A DNA stretch of 37,846 nt from positions 1 through 37,846 of the forward strand of contig JAFNFQ010000048.1 in assembly GCA_017885655.1 (NCBI GenBank), written 5' to 3'. The stretch's first letter is position 1. Each line of letters begins with the position of its first letter. The translations under genes and the position numbers were made by a program. Under the pieces are notes generated by a model. That model did not search any database and was not told the DNA's origin. It worked only from the letters and a program-made list of their open reading frames with translations. Below, piece after piece: positions 1 through 8,061 of this stretch. Origin of the DNA: Methanobacteriota archaeon (GTDB taxonomy: Archaea; Thermoplasmatota; Thermoplasmata; RBG-16-68-12; JAFNFQ01).

Positions 1-1916
1 GCGCCTGATGGGCAGGCTGCCACGCAGACACCACAGCCCTTGCACATGACATCCTTCACGCGCGAGACATTCTTCTCCGCGTCGTACTCGATTGCGAAGT
101 ACGGGCAGAGGCCGACGCATATCTGGCATCCGGAGCAGAGTTCCTCGTTGGTCACCGCCGCATAGGGCTCGATCTCCACCACGCCCCTGTGGACGAGCGC
201 GAGGGCCTCCGACGCTGCCGCACCCGCTTGGGCGACAGTGTCAGGGATGTCCTTCGGACCCTGGCACGCGCCGGCGATGTAGATGCCGTCGGTGGTGGTG
301 GATACAGGGGCGAGCTTCGGGTGCAGCTCGATGAAGAACCCATCCTTGCCGCACGACAGGTTGAGCATTCGCCTGAGCTCCTGCGCATCGTTCTGCGGCT
401 CAAGGCCAACAGACAGTATGACCATGTCCACAGGTATGCGCCGGACGTAGCCAGCGAGGGTGTCCTCGACCCTGACTATGAGCTTCCCCTTCTCCCCCTT
501 CGAGAGAGGGGCGGTTGTCAGCTCCGCGACTCTTCCCCTGACGAACCGCACACCTTCTTCGAGGAGCTTCTTGTAGAACTCCTCGTAGCCTTTGCCGGCA
601 GTGCGCATGTCGATGTAGAAGTTGTACACCTCCGCACCTGTTCTCTCCTTCATAAGGTGTGCGAGTTTGAGGGAGTACATGCAGCAGACTTTGGAGCAGT
701 AGACGTTCGTGTTCTCGTCACGGGAACCGATGCAGTGGATTATGCCTACGGTCTTGGGCATCGTGCCATCCTGAAGGCGCGGGGTTCCTTCGGTCGGTCC
801 AGTTGGGGACAACAACCTCTCCATTTCCAGCGCCGTGAAGACGTTGGGCAGCACACCGTAGCCGAATTGCGGCTTCCTCCTCGGATCGAATGTCTTGAAG
901 CCTGTCGACACGATGATCGAGCCGACTTTCAGGCTCACCCGCTCTGGCTTCTGCTTGAAGTCTATCGCGTCCTTCTCGCATGCGTCGGCGCAAGTCTGCT
1001 TGCACTTTCCGAGCTTCAGGTAGAGGCAATCGTCCGGGTCTATGAGCACCTTGGTTGGCACCGCCTGCGGGAAGGGGATGTAGATGGGCTTCCTCTTCGC
1101 CAGTCCGAGATCGAATTCGTTGGGGAACCTGGCATCCTTGTAGACGCAAGCCTCGATGCATTTGAGGCAGCCTATGCACAGGTCCTCATTCACGTACCGG
1201 GGCTTCCTCTCGACCGTGACATCGAAATTCCCGACGTATCCCTCGATGCCGACGACCTCCGAGTAGCTGTAGAGGGTGATATTGGGATGCACCCTCAGCG
1301 TGGTCATTTTCGGCGTGAGGATGCAGGCGGAGCAGTCGAGCGTGGGGAACGTCTTATCGAACTTGGCCATGTTCCCGCCAATCGAGGGTTCTCTTTCCAC
1401 CAGATGCACTTTGGTGCCTGCGTTCGCAAGGGCCAAGGAGGCATGGATGCCCGCAATGCCGCCGCCGATCACGAGGATGCCGGGCGCAACCGGCTTCGTC
1501 TTCGGCTCCAAGGGCTCTTGGAGGGTGACGCGCATCACGCCAGCCCTCACCAAAGTCTTCGCCTTCTCTGTCGCTCTCTTCTTGTCGGCGGTCACCCAGG
1601 ACACGGCCTCTCTGATGTTGACCATGTGAAACAGGAACGGATTCAACCCTGCCGTGGAGACGGTCGTCCTGAAGGTCCTCTCGTGGAGGGTCGGCGTGCA
1701 CGATGCAACCACGACCCTGTTCAATTTCAGTTCCTTGATGTCCTTCTTGATGATGTCTTGGCCAGGGTCGGAGCACATGTATTTGTACTCCTTGGCAGCA
1801 ACGACGTTGTCGAGGGTCGCCGCATACTGAACGACCGAAGGGACATCGACCACTCCAAGTATGTTAAGGCCGCAATCGCAGACATAGACGCCTATCCGGG
1901 TTTTCTCGTCGGTCAT
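1..1916 (-). CDS. hdrA: HdrA-like heterodisulfide reductase subunit A, 3' end off the left edge
   Basis: Flavin and iron-sulfur subunit of the cytoplasmic HdrABC complex, which in known systems takes in electrons and, through FAD, splits them between ferredoxin and HdrBC. Reading the minus strand from the ATG at 1916 gives about 638 codons with no stop, so the gene continues past base 1; full-length HdrA is about 650-670 residues, so only a short tail should be missing. Visible: an N-terminal VCDCGLNI motif, a dinucleotide-binding VIGGGIAGIHASL near residue 147 followed by the HdrA signature FDKTFPTLDCSACILTPKM, a ferredoxin-like CIGCLKCIEAC near 247, and two C-terminal clusters, CSGCQICVGLC near 592 and CKGCGVCVAAC near 625. 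No selenocysteine-type in-frame TGA occurs. The start overlaps the hdrB stop by 4 bp (ATGA). Family assignment is firm; the physiological donor and acceptor are unknown. Confidence 0.93.
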   Translation of the reverse strand, partial: MTDEKTRIGVYVCDCGLNILGVVDVPSVVQYAATLDNVVAAKEYKYMCSDPGQDIIKKDIKELKLNRVVVASCTPTLHERTFRTTVSTAGLNPFLFHMVNIREAVSWVTADKKRATEKAKTLVRAGVMRVTLQEPLEPKTKPVAPGILVIGGGIAGIHASLALANAGTKVHLVEREPSIGGNMAKFDKTFPTLDCSACILTPKMTTLRVHPNITLYSYSEVVGIEGYVGNFDVTVERKPRYVNEDLCIGCLKCIEACVYKDARFPNEFDLGLAKRKPIYIPFPQAVPTKVLIDPDDCLYLKLGKCKQTCADACEKDAIDFKQKPERVSLKVGSIIVSTGFKTFDPRRKPQFGYGVLPNVFTALEMERLLSPTGPTEGTPRLQDGTMPKTVGIIHCIGSRDENTNVYCSKVCCMYSLKLAHLMKERTGAEVYNFYIDMRTAGKGYEEFYKKLLEEGVRFVRGRVAELTTAPLSKGEKGKLIVRVEDTLAGYVRRIPVDMVILSVGLEPQNDAQELRRMLNLSCGKDGFFIELHPKLAPVSTTTDGIYIAGACQGPKDIPDTVAQAGAAASEALALVHRGVVEIEPYAAVTNEELCSGCQICVGLCPYFAIEYDAEKNVSRVKDVMCKGCGVCVAACPSG

Positions 1917-2782
1917 GCAGTCACTCCCGCGATGGCGGGCTTCCGGAGGAGCCGGTTCATTCCGACCTCCTCCTCGCTCAGCCCCATCGCGAGCCCGAGC
2001 ATCTGCGTGAAATACATCACAGGGACACCGAGGTCTTTCCCAGTGGACTTCCTCAGCTTGTCCTGATAGCACTCGAGGTTGTAATGGCACAGCGGGCATG
2101 TCGTCACAATGACGTCAGCCTGTGCGCTCTTCGCTGCCTCAAGGAGTATCTCGGCAAGCCTCAAGCCAACGGTCTGCACCCCGGAGGTGAGCATGCCGCC
2201 GCAGCACCGTCCTTTGTACGGATAGTCGACGGGTGTTGCTCCCGCGAGACTGATCATCTCCTCAAGCACCGTTGGCGCGTAAGGGTCGCTGACTGCTTTG
2301 TAGGGCCTGAGGATGGCGCAGCCGTAATAGGGCACGACTCTCAGGTTCTTGAGCGGCTTGGTGACGAGCTTCTTGAGCTCTTTCGCGCCGATGTCGGTCA
2401 TCAGAACCTCGAGGGGGTGCCTGACATTCGAACGTCCCGTGTACCTGAGACTCGCCTGCCCCAGAGCACCCACGACCTTTGCGCGAAGTTCCGGATACTG
2501 CTCCAGCATCGCCTTCGCCTTCGTCAGGCTGAGGTAACATCCGCTGCATGGCGCAATGATGTCTTGGCCGTCACTCCTCTCGGCGATTGCGAGGTTTCTC
2601 GCAGCAAGGGCGATTGCCATGTTCGCGTCGACGGACATGTATGCTGTCGCCCCGCAGCAGTTCCAATCGGCTATCTCTGTCAACTTGACGCCAAGCTTGC
2701 TGAAGGCGGAGAGGAGCGACTGCTCGTACGGCCCCCCGACGCCCTTCAGGCTGCAGCCAGGATAATAGAGGTATTCCCTCAT
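1913..2782 (-). CDS. hdrB: HdrB-like heterodisulfide reductase subunit B
   Basis: Catalytic subunit carrying two CCG domains, which in methanogen HdrB hold the noncubane [4Fe-4S] clusters that reduce a disulfide such as CoM-S-S-CoB. In 289 residues both cysteine sets are complete: C10, C42/C43, C79, C82 and C155, C193/C194, C229, C232, the classic C-x31-CC-x35-C-x2-C pattern. The length matches the family (about 290). It overlaps hdrC upstream and hdrA downstream by 4 bp each, so the three are translationally coupled in the order C-B-A. With no methanogenesis gene in view the disulfide substrate cannot be named; HdrB relatives also act in sulfate reducers, sulfur oxidisers and fermenters. Confidence 0.94.
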   Translation of the reverse strand: MREYLYYPGCSLKGVGGPYEQSLLSAFSKLGVKLTEIADWNCCGATAYMSVDANMAIALAARNLAIAERSDGQDIIAPCSGCYLSLTKAKAMLEQYPELRAKVVGALGQASLRYTGRSNVRHPLEVLMTDIGAKELKKLVTKPLKNLRVVPYYGCAILRPYKAVSDPYAPTVLEEMISLAGATPVDYPYKGRCCGGMLTSGVQTVGLRLAEILLEAAKSAQADVIVTTCPLCHYNLECYQDKLRKSTGKDLGVPVMYFTQMLGLAMGLSEEEVGMNRLLRKPAIAGVTA

Positions 2783-3417
2783 GCAGTCACCTCCTGGTGG
2801 TGCCCCGTCGGGACGACAGACGGCTTGGCGGGGAGGGTCACTCGCGGACCGGTCTCCATTGCCTCGAGGATCGTCCTGAGCTCGTCGATGTTCGTCATGC
2901 GCTCCGTGTGGAACAGCTTCAACCTGTCATGCCTCATGAGCTTCCAAGCCAAGGGGACCATCGAAAGCAGGTTCCCGATGCCCGACTTGCGGGCGACCTT
3001 GATGCCCATCTTGCTCTCTGTCAGCCTCCCGTTCTTCCTGACCATCTTCACGAATTCCTCCTCGATGTCAGGGATGACGAAGCGCCGGTAGGACTTCTCC
3101 TGCATGGCCATGCGCTTCACGACGAACATGATGTCGGTGATCTTGATCTTGGCAGGACAATCCACAGTGCAGGAGTAGCACGATGTGCATATCCAAGGCG
3201 AGATTGAGCTGAGTACCTCGTCCTTAAAACCCGCACGGATTAAACCGATGATGCGGCGAGGCGTTTTGTCCATGTAAATCGAGACAGGGCATATCGCCGA
3301 GCAGGTTCCGCATTGGATGCAATCCCATATCCCCTCGCCACCGGGCTCGGAGGCGATCCTCTCAGCGAATTGCTGATCAAGCTCCTCTTCGTACTTGATT
3401 GTTCGAGCGAGATCCAA
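2779..3417 (-). CDS. hdrC: HdrC-like heterodisulfide reductase subunit C
   Basis: Small iron-sulfur subunit that wires HdrA to HdrB. The 212-residue product has two [4Fe-4S] motifs: C33, C36, C39, C43 (CIQCGTCSAIC) and C77, C80, C83, C87 (CTSCYSCTVDC), as in HdrC. The start chosen is a TTG at 3417, preceded on the minus strand by a G-rich Shine-Dalgarno-like stretch (AAGGGGGA, about 3427-3434). It is first in the hdrCBA operon, and its upstream region is shared head-to-head with the hydrogenase operon. No MvhD or hydrogenase of the Mvh type is next to it, so the usual hydrogenase partner of HdrABC is absent from this window. Confidence 0.92.
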   Translation of the reverse strand: MDLARTIKYEEELDQQFAERIASEPGGEGIWDCIQCGTCSAICPVSIYMDKTPRRIIGLIRAGFKDEVLSSISPWICTSCYSCTVDCPAKIKITDIMFVVKRMAMQEKSYRRFVIPDIEEEFVKMVRKNGRLTESKMGIKVARKSGIGNLLSMVPLAWKLMRHDRLKLFHTERMTNIDELRTILEAMETGPRVTLPAKPSVVPTGHHQEVTA

Positions 3418-3493
3418 GTTATGAGTCCCCCTTCGAAACGCTCTGCTTCGAGGGGAGAGAGCAAGGGAGTGAAAACCGAATCCCTCTTACTCA

Positions 3494-3532
3494 ATATAGT
3501 CACCCAGTCGTTGGAGGACTGGCTATATATAG
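3494..3532 (-). promoter_or_regulatory. hdrCBA promoter with a nested inverted repeat
   Basis: Two TATA-like elements for the minus strand lie at 3523-3532 (CTATATATAG) and 3492-3499 (CTATATTG). They sit at the two ends of an inverted repeat with arms CCAGTC (3504-3509) and GACTGG (3517-3522). The repeat is extended by ATATAG (3494-3499) and CTATAT (3523-3528), with three to four unmatched bases on the left arm. A regulator bound here would cover one or both TATA boxes. Depending on the box used, the hdrC leader would be about 50 or 85 nt. Operator function is inferred from symmetry and position only. Confidence 0.45.
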
Positions 3533-3865
3533 ATGTTATATTGGGCCTTTCATGAATAGCAATAGATATTTTCACGCGGAAATCGAGAGCATACGAGTAT
3601 AGTTTTCTGTATAATCTTCCGGGCATGCGCTGTGACGCGCACGTGCCAGTCCGAGTGTTCGTTGGGTATAGTCGTGAATCGCAGAGCCGAAGAGCCGCAG
3701 GATGGCATGTCGCGGCGCACCTGTTCACATGGAGTCCGCATCGCCTGTCCGCGCCACACTCACCTGACGATCATCGGCGGTGAATGCCAAGAGAACATAG
3801 CCGGCGCGCCGCGAGCGGTCGAAACCGCCGAGTCTCTACAATGAATGATGTATATTCTCAGGCTT

Positions 3866-3877
3866 CCGATATAAATG
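3866..3877 (+). promoter_or_regulatory. BRE/TATA box of the hydrogenase operon
   Basis: CCGATATAAATG is a good archaeal BRE plus TATA box. Transcription would start about 25 nt downstream, near 3898-3900, leaving a leader of about 50 nt that contains the strong AAGGAGG ribosome site at 3937-3943. Confidence 0.55.
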
Positions 3878-3951
3878 CTAACTATTTAGTAGAATGAACT
3901 TGTCGCAAACTTGCTTTCCAAGAGATCGGATAGGGTAAGGAGGCTAGCAAC

Positions 3952-4233
3952 TTGGCACTCACGGAAATAGACCTGGTTTTGAACGTCGTCGCGGTCCTGG
4001 GCACGATCGGCTTCGGTGCCTACGCGGTGCAGCAGAAAGACCTCATGCGCGCGGTCTTCTCCTTCGCGGTGTCGAGCGCGTTCCTCGCGATGCTCTTCTT
4101 CCTCCTTGCCTCGCCCTTTGCGGGAGTGCTCGAGCTCACTGTCGGCGCCGGTCTAATCCTCGTGCTGTTCCTGGTCGCGTTGACGCTCTCCATGGGGGTC
4201 GAGGGCGAGAGCCCGGAGGGTGGTGAGTCATGA
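3952..4233 (+). CDS. NuoJ/MbhD-like small membrane subunit of the group 4 hydrogenase
   Basis: A 93-residue protein with about three membrane helices. The stretch LASPFAGVLELTVGAGLILV resembles the conserved core of NuoJ/FpoJ and of the MrpB/MbhD (DUF4040) family, where this region forms the flexible helix linking redox to ion-pumping modules. Only the N-terminal half of a full NuoJ is present; the next gene seems to supply the rest, as in the split FpoJ of methanogens. The start is TTG at 3952, set by the perfect AAGGAGG 8 nt upstream. It is the first gene of the twelve-gene operon and overlaps the next by 4 bp. The membrane-subunit family is clear, but MbhD and NuoJ-N cannot be separated by eye. 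Confidence 0.75.
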   Translation: MALTEIDLVLNVVAVLGTIGFGAYAVQQKDLMRAVFSFAVSSAFLAMLFFLLASPFAGVLELTVGAGLILVLFLVALTLSMGVEGESPEGGES

Positions 4234-4472
4234 GCAGCAGCAAGACCGCAGCCGCCGTGATTCTTTCAGTCCTGGTCGTGATCCTCATACTCTCACTCCT
4301 GCTCAAGGCGTCATTCCACGAGCCCGCCAATGCCCCGGACGGCGCCAGCCCTGGCAGCGTGCTTTGGGAATCGCGCGATTTCGAGACGATTCTCCAAGGT
4401 CTCTTGATCCTTGGCGGGGTGGTCGCAATCCTGATGCTGCTCAGGTCATCGAAAGCGGAGGCGCAGAGATGA
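4230..4472 (+). CDS. MbhE/MrpB-like or NuoJ C-terminal-like membrane subunit
   Basis: An 80-residue protein with an N-terminal helix (residues about 7-27), a short loop, then the segment SRDFETILQGLLILGGVVAI followed by a second helix. This matches the pattern R-x-F/Y-D-T-x-x-E/Q-x-x-x-L that ends MbhE, MrpA C-terminal and FpoJ C-terminal domains. Its place after the NuoJ/MbhD-like gene and before a NuoK/MrpC-like gene is the mbhD-E-G order. Both ends overlap neighbours through ATGA, so it is translationally coupled. It probably contributes to the ion-translocating arm. Confidence 0.66.
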   Translation: MSSSKTAAAVILSVLVVILILSLLLKASFHEPANAPDGASPGSVLWESRDFETILQGLLILGGVVAILMLLRSSKAEAQR

Positions 4473-4807
4473 CGACACCGGGTGACCTGATCGTGGCGGT
4501 AGATTTCACCGCAATAGCCTCGCTCTTTGGCCTCGGGCTGTTCTGCATCATCTCCAAGACGAATCTAATCAAGATGGTCATCGGAATTGAGCTCATGGGG
4601 AAGGCAGTGACTTTGAGTTTCATCCTCGGCGGCTTCCTCAACGGAAACGTCGGTCTGTCCCAAGGAGTCGTCTTCACAATCATCGCGATCGAGGCGGTCG
4701 TTGCGGCGGTCGCCCTCGCCCTTGCCATCATCGGGAGAGGCGCGTTCAACACGCTTGACGTTGAGAAGATAAGTGAGATCGCAACGAAGGAGGCGAGAAG
4801 GGAATGA
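4469..4807 (+). CDS. NuoK/MrpC/MbhG-like membrane subunit
   Basis: A 112-residue protein with three membrane helices, the size of NuoK, MrpC and MbhG. The second helix contains MVIGIELMGKAVTLSFI, carrying the glutamate conserved in NuoK helix 2 for proton transfer, and the third contains VFTIIAIEAVVAAVALAL with the second membrane glutamate. The reading frame stays open upstream to about 4220, but the ATG at 4469 overlaps the previous stop (ATGA) and gives the normal family length, so I start there. It is expected to relay protons between the redox module and the antiporter-like subunits. Confidence 0.85.
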   Translation: MTTPGDLIVAVDFTAIASLFGLGLFCIISKTNLIKMVIGIELMGKAVTLSFILGGFLNGNVGLSQGVVFTIIAIEAVVAAVALALAIIGRGAFNTLDVEKISEIATKEARRE

Positions 4808-7800
4808 TCGACCCGACAATCTTCCTCCTCGCGACGGTCCTGACGCCCTTCGTCGGGCTCATCGCGATAATGTCCCTCTCGAAATGGCCGAACGCGCGTG
4901 AGGGCGCAAGCATTGCCACCGCCGTCCTGACGTTCGCGTTCGCGGCAATCATGCTCCCCGAGGTGTTCGCCGGCAACACGGTGAACATCACCGCCGCCGA
5001 AATCCTGCCCGGACTCAAGATCGCGTTCTGGGCCGAGCCCTTCGGGGTATTATTCGCCACGCTCGCATCATTCCTTTGGATATTCACCACGGTTTATTCG
5101 ATTGGCTACATGCGCGCGCTCAAGGAACACGCCCAGACCAGGTACTACTCGTGCTTCGCGATAGTCATCGGGGCGACGATGGGGATTGCGCTGTCCTCTA
5201 ACCTGTTCAGCTTATTCATTTTCTATGAGATATTGACGATAGCCACCTACCCGCTCGTCGCCCACAAGGAGACGGAGGAGGCGTTCAAGGCCGGGCGGAA
5301 GTACCTGATATTCACGCTCACCGGCGGGCTCGCGATATTGGCCGGGCTGGTCCTGATGTATGTCACATCGGGCACGGTCGACTTCATGGCGGGTGGCCAG
5401 ACCAAGCTCATCCCCTTGTCGGCCGACATCATCAAACCGATGTTCGTGTTGCTGATTGCAGGCTTCGGCGTCAAGGCCACCCTGATGCCGTTGCACTCCT
5501 GGCTGCCGACCGCGATGATAGCGCCGACGCCGGTCAGCGGCCTGCTGCACGCGGTGGCGGTGGTGAAGGCTGGCGTCTTCGGCCTGCTGAGGGTCGTGTA
5601 CTTCGTCTTCGGTCCCGCCCTGCTGGCGACGTACGGGCTGCAAATCATGCTGATTGTGATGGCGATCATCACGATCATAGTCGCCTCGCTAATCGCGCTC
5701 GTCAAGGATGACATCAAGGCGCGGCTGGCCTACTCGACGATCAGCCAGCTATCGTACATCGTCCTTGGCGCTGCGCTGCTCACGCCGGCGGGTCTCACCG
5801 GCAGCCTGTTCCAGATAGCTGCCCACGCGTTCGCAAAGCTGACCATGTTCTTCGTCGCGGGAGCGATCCTCGTCACTTCGGGCAAGACGAAGATCTCGCA
5901 GCTGGATGGCATCGCGAAGAAGATGCCTATCTCCGTGGCCATGTTCACGATCGCGGCGATCGGAATGGTAGGTCTCCCGCCACTGGCGGGCTTCGGCGCG
6001 AAATGGTACATCGCGGCGGGCGTCACCGGTGCGCCGGGGCTGGGCGACTGGGCTCAGGCAGCACTCCTGCTGTCCCTCGTCGCATCCTCAGTGCTCAATG
6101 CCGCTTACTTCTTCCCGATAGTTTTCAGGGCGTACTTCGGCAAGACAGATGAGGACATCAAGGAAGCCAACTGGAAGCTCACGCTCCCGTTGACGGTCAC
6201 CGCCATCGGCGCGATAGCGATCGGCATGTGGACCGCCATGCCCTCAGGTTGGTTCAACCTCTCGATTCTGGGGCGGGAGGGCATATTCGGGACGGTCCTG
6301 CCCGCGTTCCCGATCCATGGCATCTCCTATGTCCCGCCATTCCTCATCTTCCTCATCGGCGCGCCGCTGATATTCTTCCTCAAGGGCAAGGCGCGCAAGA
6401 TCGGCCTCATCGTGATAGCGGGCCTGGCCCTGCTCGACGTATTCCTGATGCCGACGTTCCTGACGACGCCGTTCCAGGGATGGTCGCTCGACATCATGGG
6501 ATTCCAGCTCACGTTCCTGAACGTCGATTCGCTGTCGCTGTTCACGGGCTACATCTTCGTCATCATCACGTTCCTGGCGACAATCTACCTGACCGCTTTC
6601 GACGTGAAGCACATGGAGCTGTTCGCGCTGCTCTACGCGGGCACCTCCATGGGTGCCGTGTTTGCGGGCGACTTCCTCACGCTGCTGATTTTCTGGGAGG
6701 CGATGGCGCTCACCTCAACCGCCCTCGTCGTGGTATATGGCGGGGACGCTGTGAAGGCGGGCTTCAGGTACCTGCTCTTCCACGTTTTCGGCGGGAGCAT
6801 GTTCCTGGCGGGAATTGCGATGAATTACATCGTCACCGGCGGGAGCCTTGCGCTCGGACCGATGGCATACGGATATGCGTTCGCCTTTGCGTTCATCGGG
6901 ATCGCGGTGAACCTGGCGATGGTGCCCTTCCACACATGGCTGCCAGACACCTATCCGAGACCGCATGTTGCGGCTTCCGTGTTCCTGAGCGTCTACACGA
7001 CCAAGGCGGCCGTGTACGCGCTCGTCAGGGTGATGCCGCCGATCGACATCGGCGCGGCGACTCCCTACATGGCGATAATCGCCTACATGGGCGGTATCAT
7101 GGCGGTGTATGGCGTGTCCCTGGCCGTCGTCCAGACGAATATGCGCAAGCTGCTTTCCTATCATATCGTTAGCCAGGTTGGCTACATGGTCGCCGGAGTC
7201 GGAATGGCGTTCCCGATGGCGGTCAATGGCGGCATGGCCCATGTCTTCAACCATATCCTCTACAAGGCCCTGCTCTTCATGACGGTCGGAGCGGTCATTT
7301 ACAGGACGCAGCAGGAGGACATGTCGAAGCTCGGCGGGCTCTGGAAGGTCATGCCCGTCACCGCCATAGCGTTCTGGATTGCGGCGTTCTCGATTTCCGG
7401 CGTCCCGCTATTCAACGGCTTCGTCAGCAAGGGCATGGTCATCACTTCGGCGGCCGAAGGCGGCGCGGAGCTGTTCTGGCTGAGGGTACTGCTCGAGATT
7501 GCCTCGTTCGGAACGTTCCTCTCCTTCCTCAAGATGGGCTGGTTCGTGTTCATGAAGAAGAACGTGAACGGGCTTGAGGTGAAGACGCAGGGCGACGCTC
7601 CCCTGCCGATGAAGGTGGCGATGGTCGGCACGGCGATCCTCTGCGTCGCGATCGGCGTCTACCCGGCGCCGCTGTTCAACATACTGCCCGTGCCGATGCA
7701 CGGCGAGGAATACGTCCCGTACGCCTTGGAGCATGTCCTCGAGACCCTGCTGATACTCGGCGCCGCTGCGCTGTTCTTCTTCACGATTGGAGTGAGGATT

Positions 7801-8061
7801 CTGAAGCCGAAATCCGCGCATGAGATCGCGGACATCGACGAGGTCTACAAGGCGGGAGGGAAGGCGGTCAATGTCGGATCCGCGGGCATCTCCGGCGGGT
7901 TCGGCTATTTCTATCAAGGCGCGTCTGCGGTCGGCAACTGGCTCGTCAATCTCGGTCGTAGGTCGACCACCGCCGAGACCAGGGACGTTAACTGGAACCT
8001 TGTGGCCTTCGCACTCCTGATCGTGCTCTGCGTCGAGGCCATCCTGTTGGGGGTGAGCTGA
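4804..8061 (+). CDS. Fused double antiporter-like subunit (two MrpD/NuoM-type modules, 1085 aa)
   Basis: Membrane subunit of the ion-pumping arm. Unlike the usual one-module proteins of about 480-520 residues, this reading frame holds two complete proton_antipo_M modules: residues about 1-505 and about 508-1085. Module 1 has the key charges E142 (helix 5, FIFYEILT), K224 (GFGVKATLMPLHSWLP), K255, H341 and K345. Module 2 has E632, K734, H813, H817 and K821, but in the equivalent of K224 it reads GIAVNLAMVPFHTWLP, so the helix-7 lysine is N703. The junction (residues about 480-530) is an ordinary loop plus membrane helix, with no stop or frame slip visible. It overlaps both neighbours through ATGA and TGATG. 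Antiporter-like family membership is certain; the fusion and the Lys-to-Asn change are the odd points. Confidence 0.92.
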   Translation: MIDPTIFLLATVLTPFVGLIAIMSLSKWPNAREGASIATAVLTFAFAAIMLPEVFAGNTVNITAAEILPGLKIAFWAEPFGVLFATLASFLWIFTTVYSIGYMRALKEHAQTRYYSCFAIVIGATMGIALSSNLFSLFIFYEILTIATYPLVAHKETEEAFKAGRKYLIFTLTGGLAILAGLVLMYVTSGTVDFMAGGQTKLIPLSADIIKPMFVLLIAGFGVKATLMPLHSWLPTAMIAPTPVSGLLHAVAVVKAGVFGLLRVVYFVFGPALLATYGLQIMLIVMAIITIIVASLIALVKDDIKARLAYSTISQLSYIVLGAALLTPAGLTGSLFQIAAHAFAKLTMFFVAGAILVTSGKTKISQLDGIAKKMPISVAMFTIAAIGMVGLPPLAGFGAKWYIAAGVTGAPGLGDWAQAALLLSLVASSVLNAAYFFPIVFRAYFGKTDEDIKEANWKLTLPLTVTAIGAIAIGMWTAMPSGWFNLSILGREGIFGTVLPAFPIHGISYVPPFLIFLIGAPLIFFLKGKARKIGLIVIAGLALLDVFLMPTFLTTPFQGWSLDIMGFQLTFLNVDSLSLFTGYIFVIITFLATIYLTAFDVKHMELFALLYAGTSMGAVFAGDFLTLLIFWEAMALTSTALVVVYGGDAVKAGFRYLLFHVFGGSMFLAGIAMNYIVTGGSLALGPMAYGYAFAFAFIGIAVNLAMVPFHTWLPDTYPRPHVAASVFLSVYTTKAAVYALVRVMPPIDIGAATPYMAIIAYMGGIMAVYGVSLAVVQTNMRKLLSYHIVSQVGYMVAGVGMAFPMAVNGGMAHVFNHILYKALLFMTVGAVIYRTQQEDMSKLGGLWKVMPVTAIAFWIAAFSISGVPLFNGFVSKGMVITSAAEGGAELFWLRVLLEIASFGTFLSFLKMGWFVFMKKNVNGLEVKTQGDAPLPMKVAMVGTAILCVAIGVYPAPLFNILPVPMHGEEYVPYALEHVLETLLILGAAALFFFTIGVRILKPKSAHEIADIDEVYKAGGKAVNVGSAGISGGFGYFYQGASAVGNWLVNLGRRSTTAETRDVNWNLVAFALLIVLCVEAILLGVS

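Larger units (their letters stand above)
3418..3951. other. 534-bp divergent control region between hdrCBA and the hydrogenase operon
   Basis: No convincing gene here. Short open frames exist on both strands but lack recognisable protein features. The hdr-proximal third (about 3480-3545) and the hydrogenase-proximal end (about 3840-3900) are A/T-rich and hold TATA candidates for the two operons. The middle (about 3620-3840) is G/C-rich with small palindromes, such as CGGCGCGCCG at 3802-3811 and a GCGGT-cgaa-ACCGC hairpin at 3815-3828. I could not fold it into a tRNA or match it to a C/D-box RNA. The length is unusual for a genome where most neighbouring genes overlap. Confidence 0.6.

Noticed and set aside
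189-2066. Long open frame on the plus strand opposite hdrA and hdrB (625 codons)
   Set aside because: It is antisense to clear HdrA/HdrB coding sequence with all cysteine motifs; its product has no recognisable features. High G/C content gives such long shadow frames.
1-3417. HdrABC as evidence of methanogenesis
   Set aside because: HdrABC occurs widely outside methanogens and no mcr, mtr or coenzyme M/B genes are in the window.
3620-3850. tRNA or C/D-box RNA in the hdr-hydrogenase gap
   Set aside because: No T-loop GTTCRA in a foldable context, no cloverleaf, and no paired C and D boxes at proper spacing could be found.
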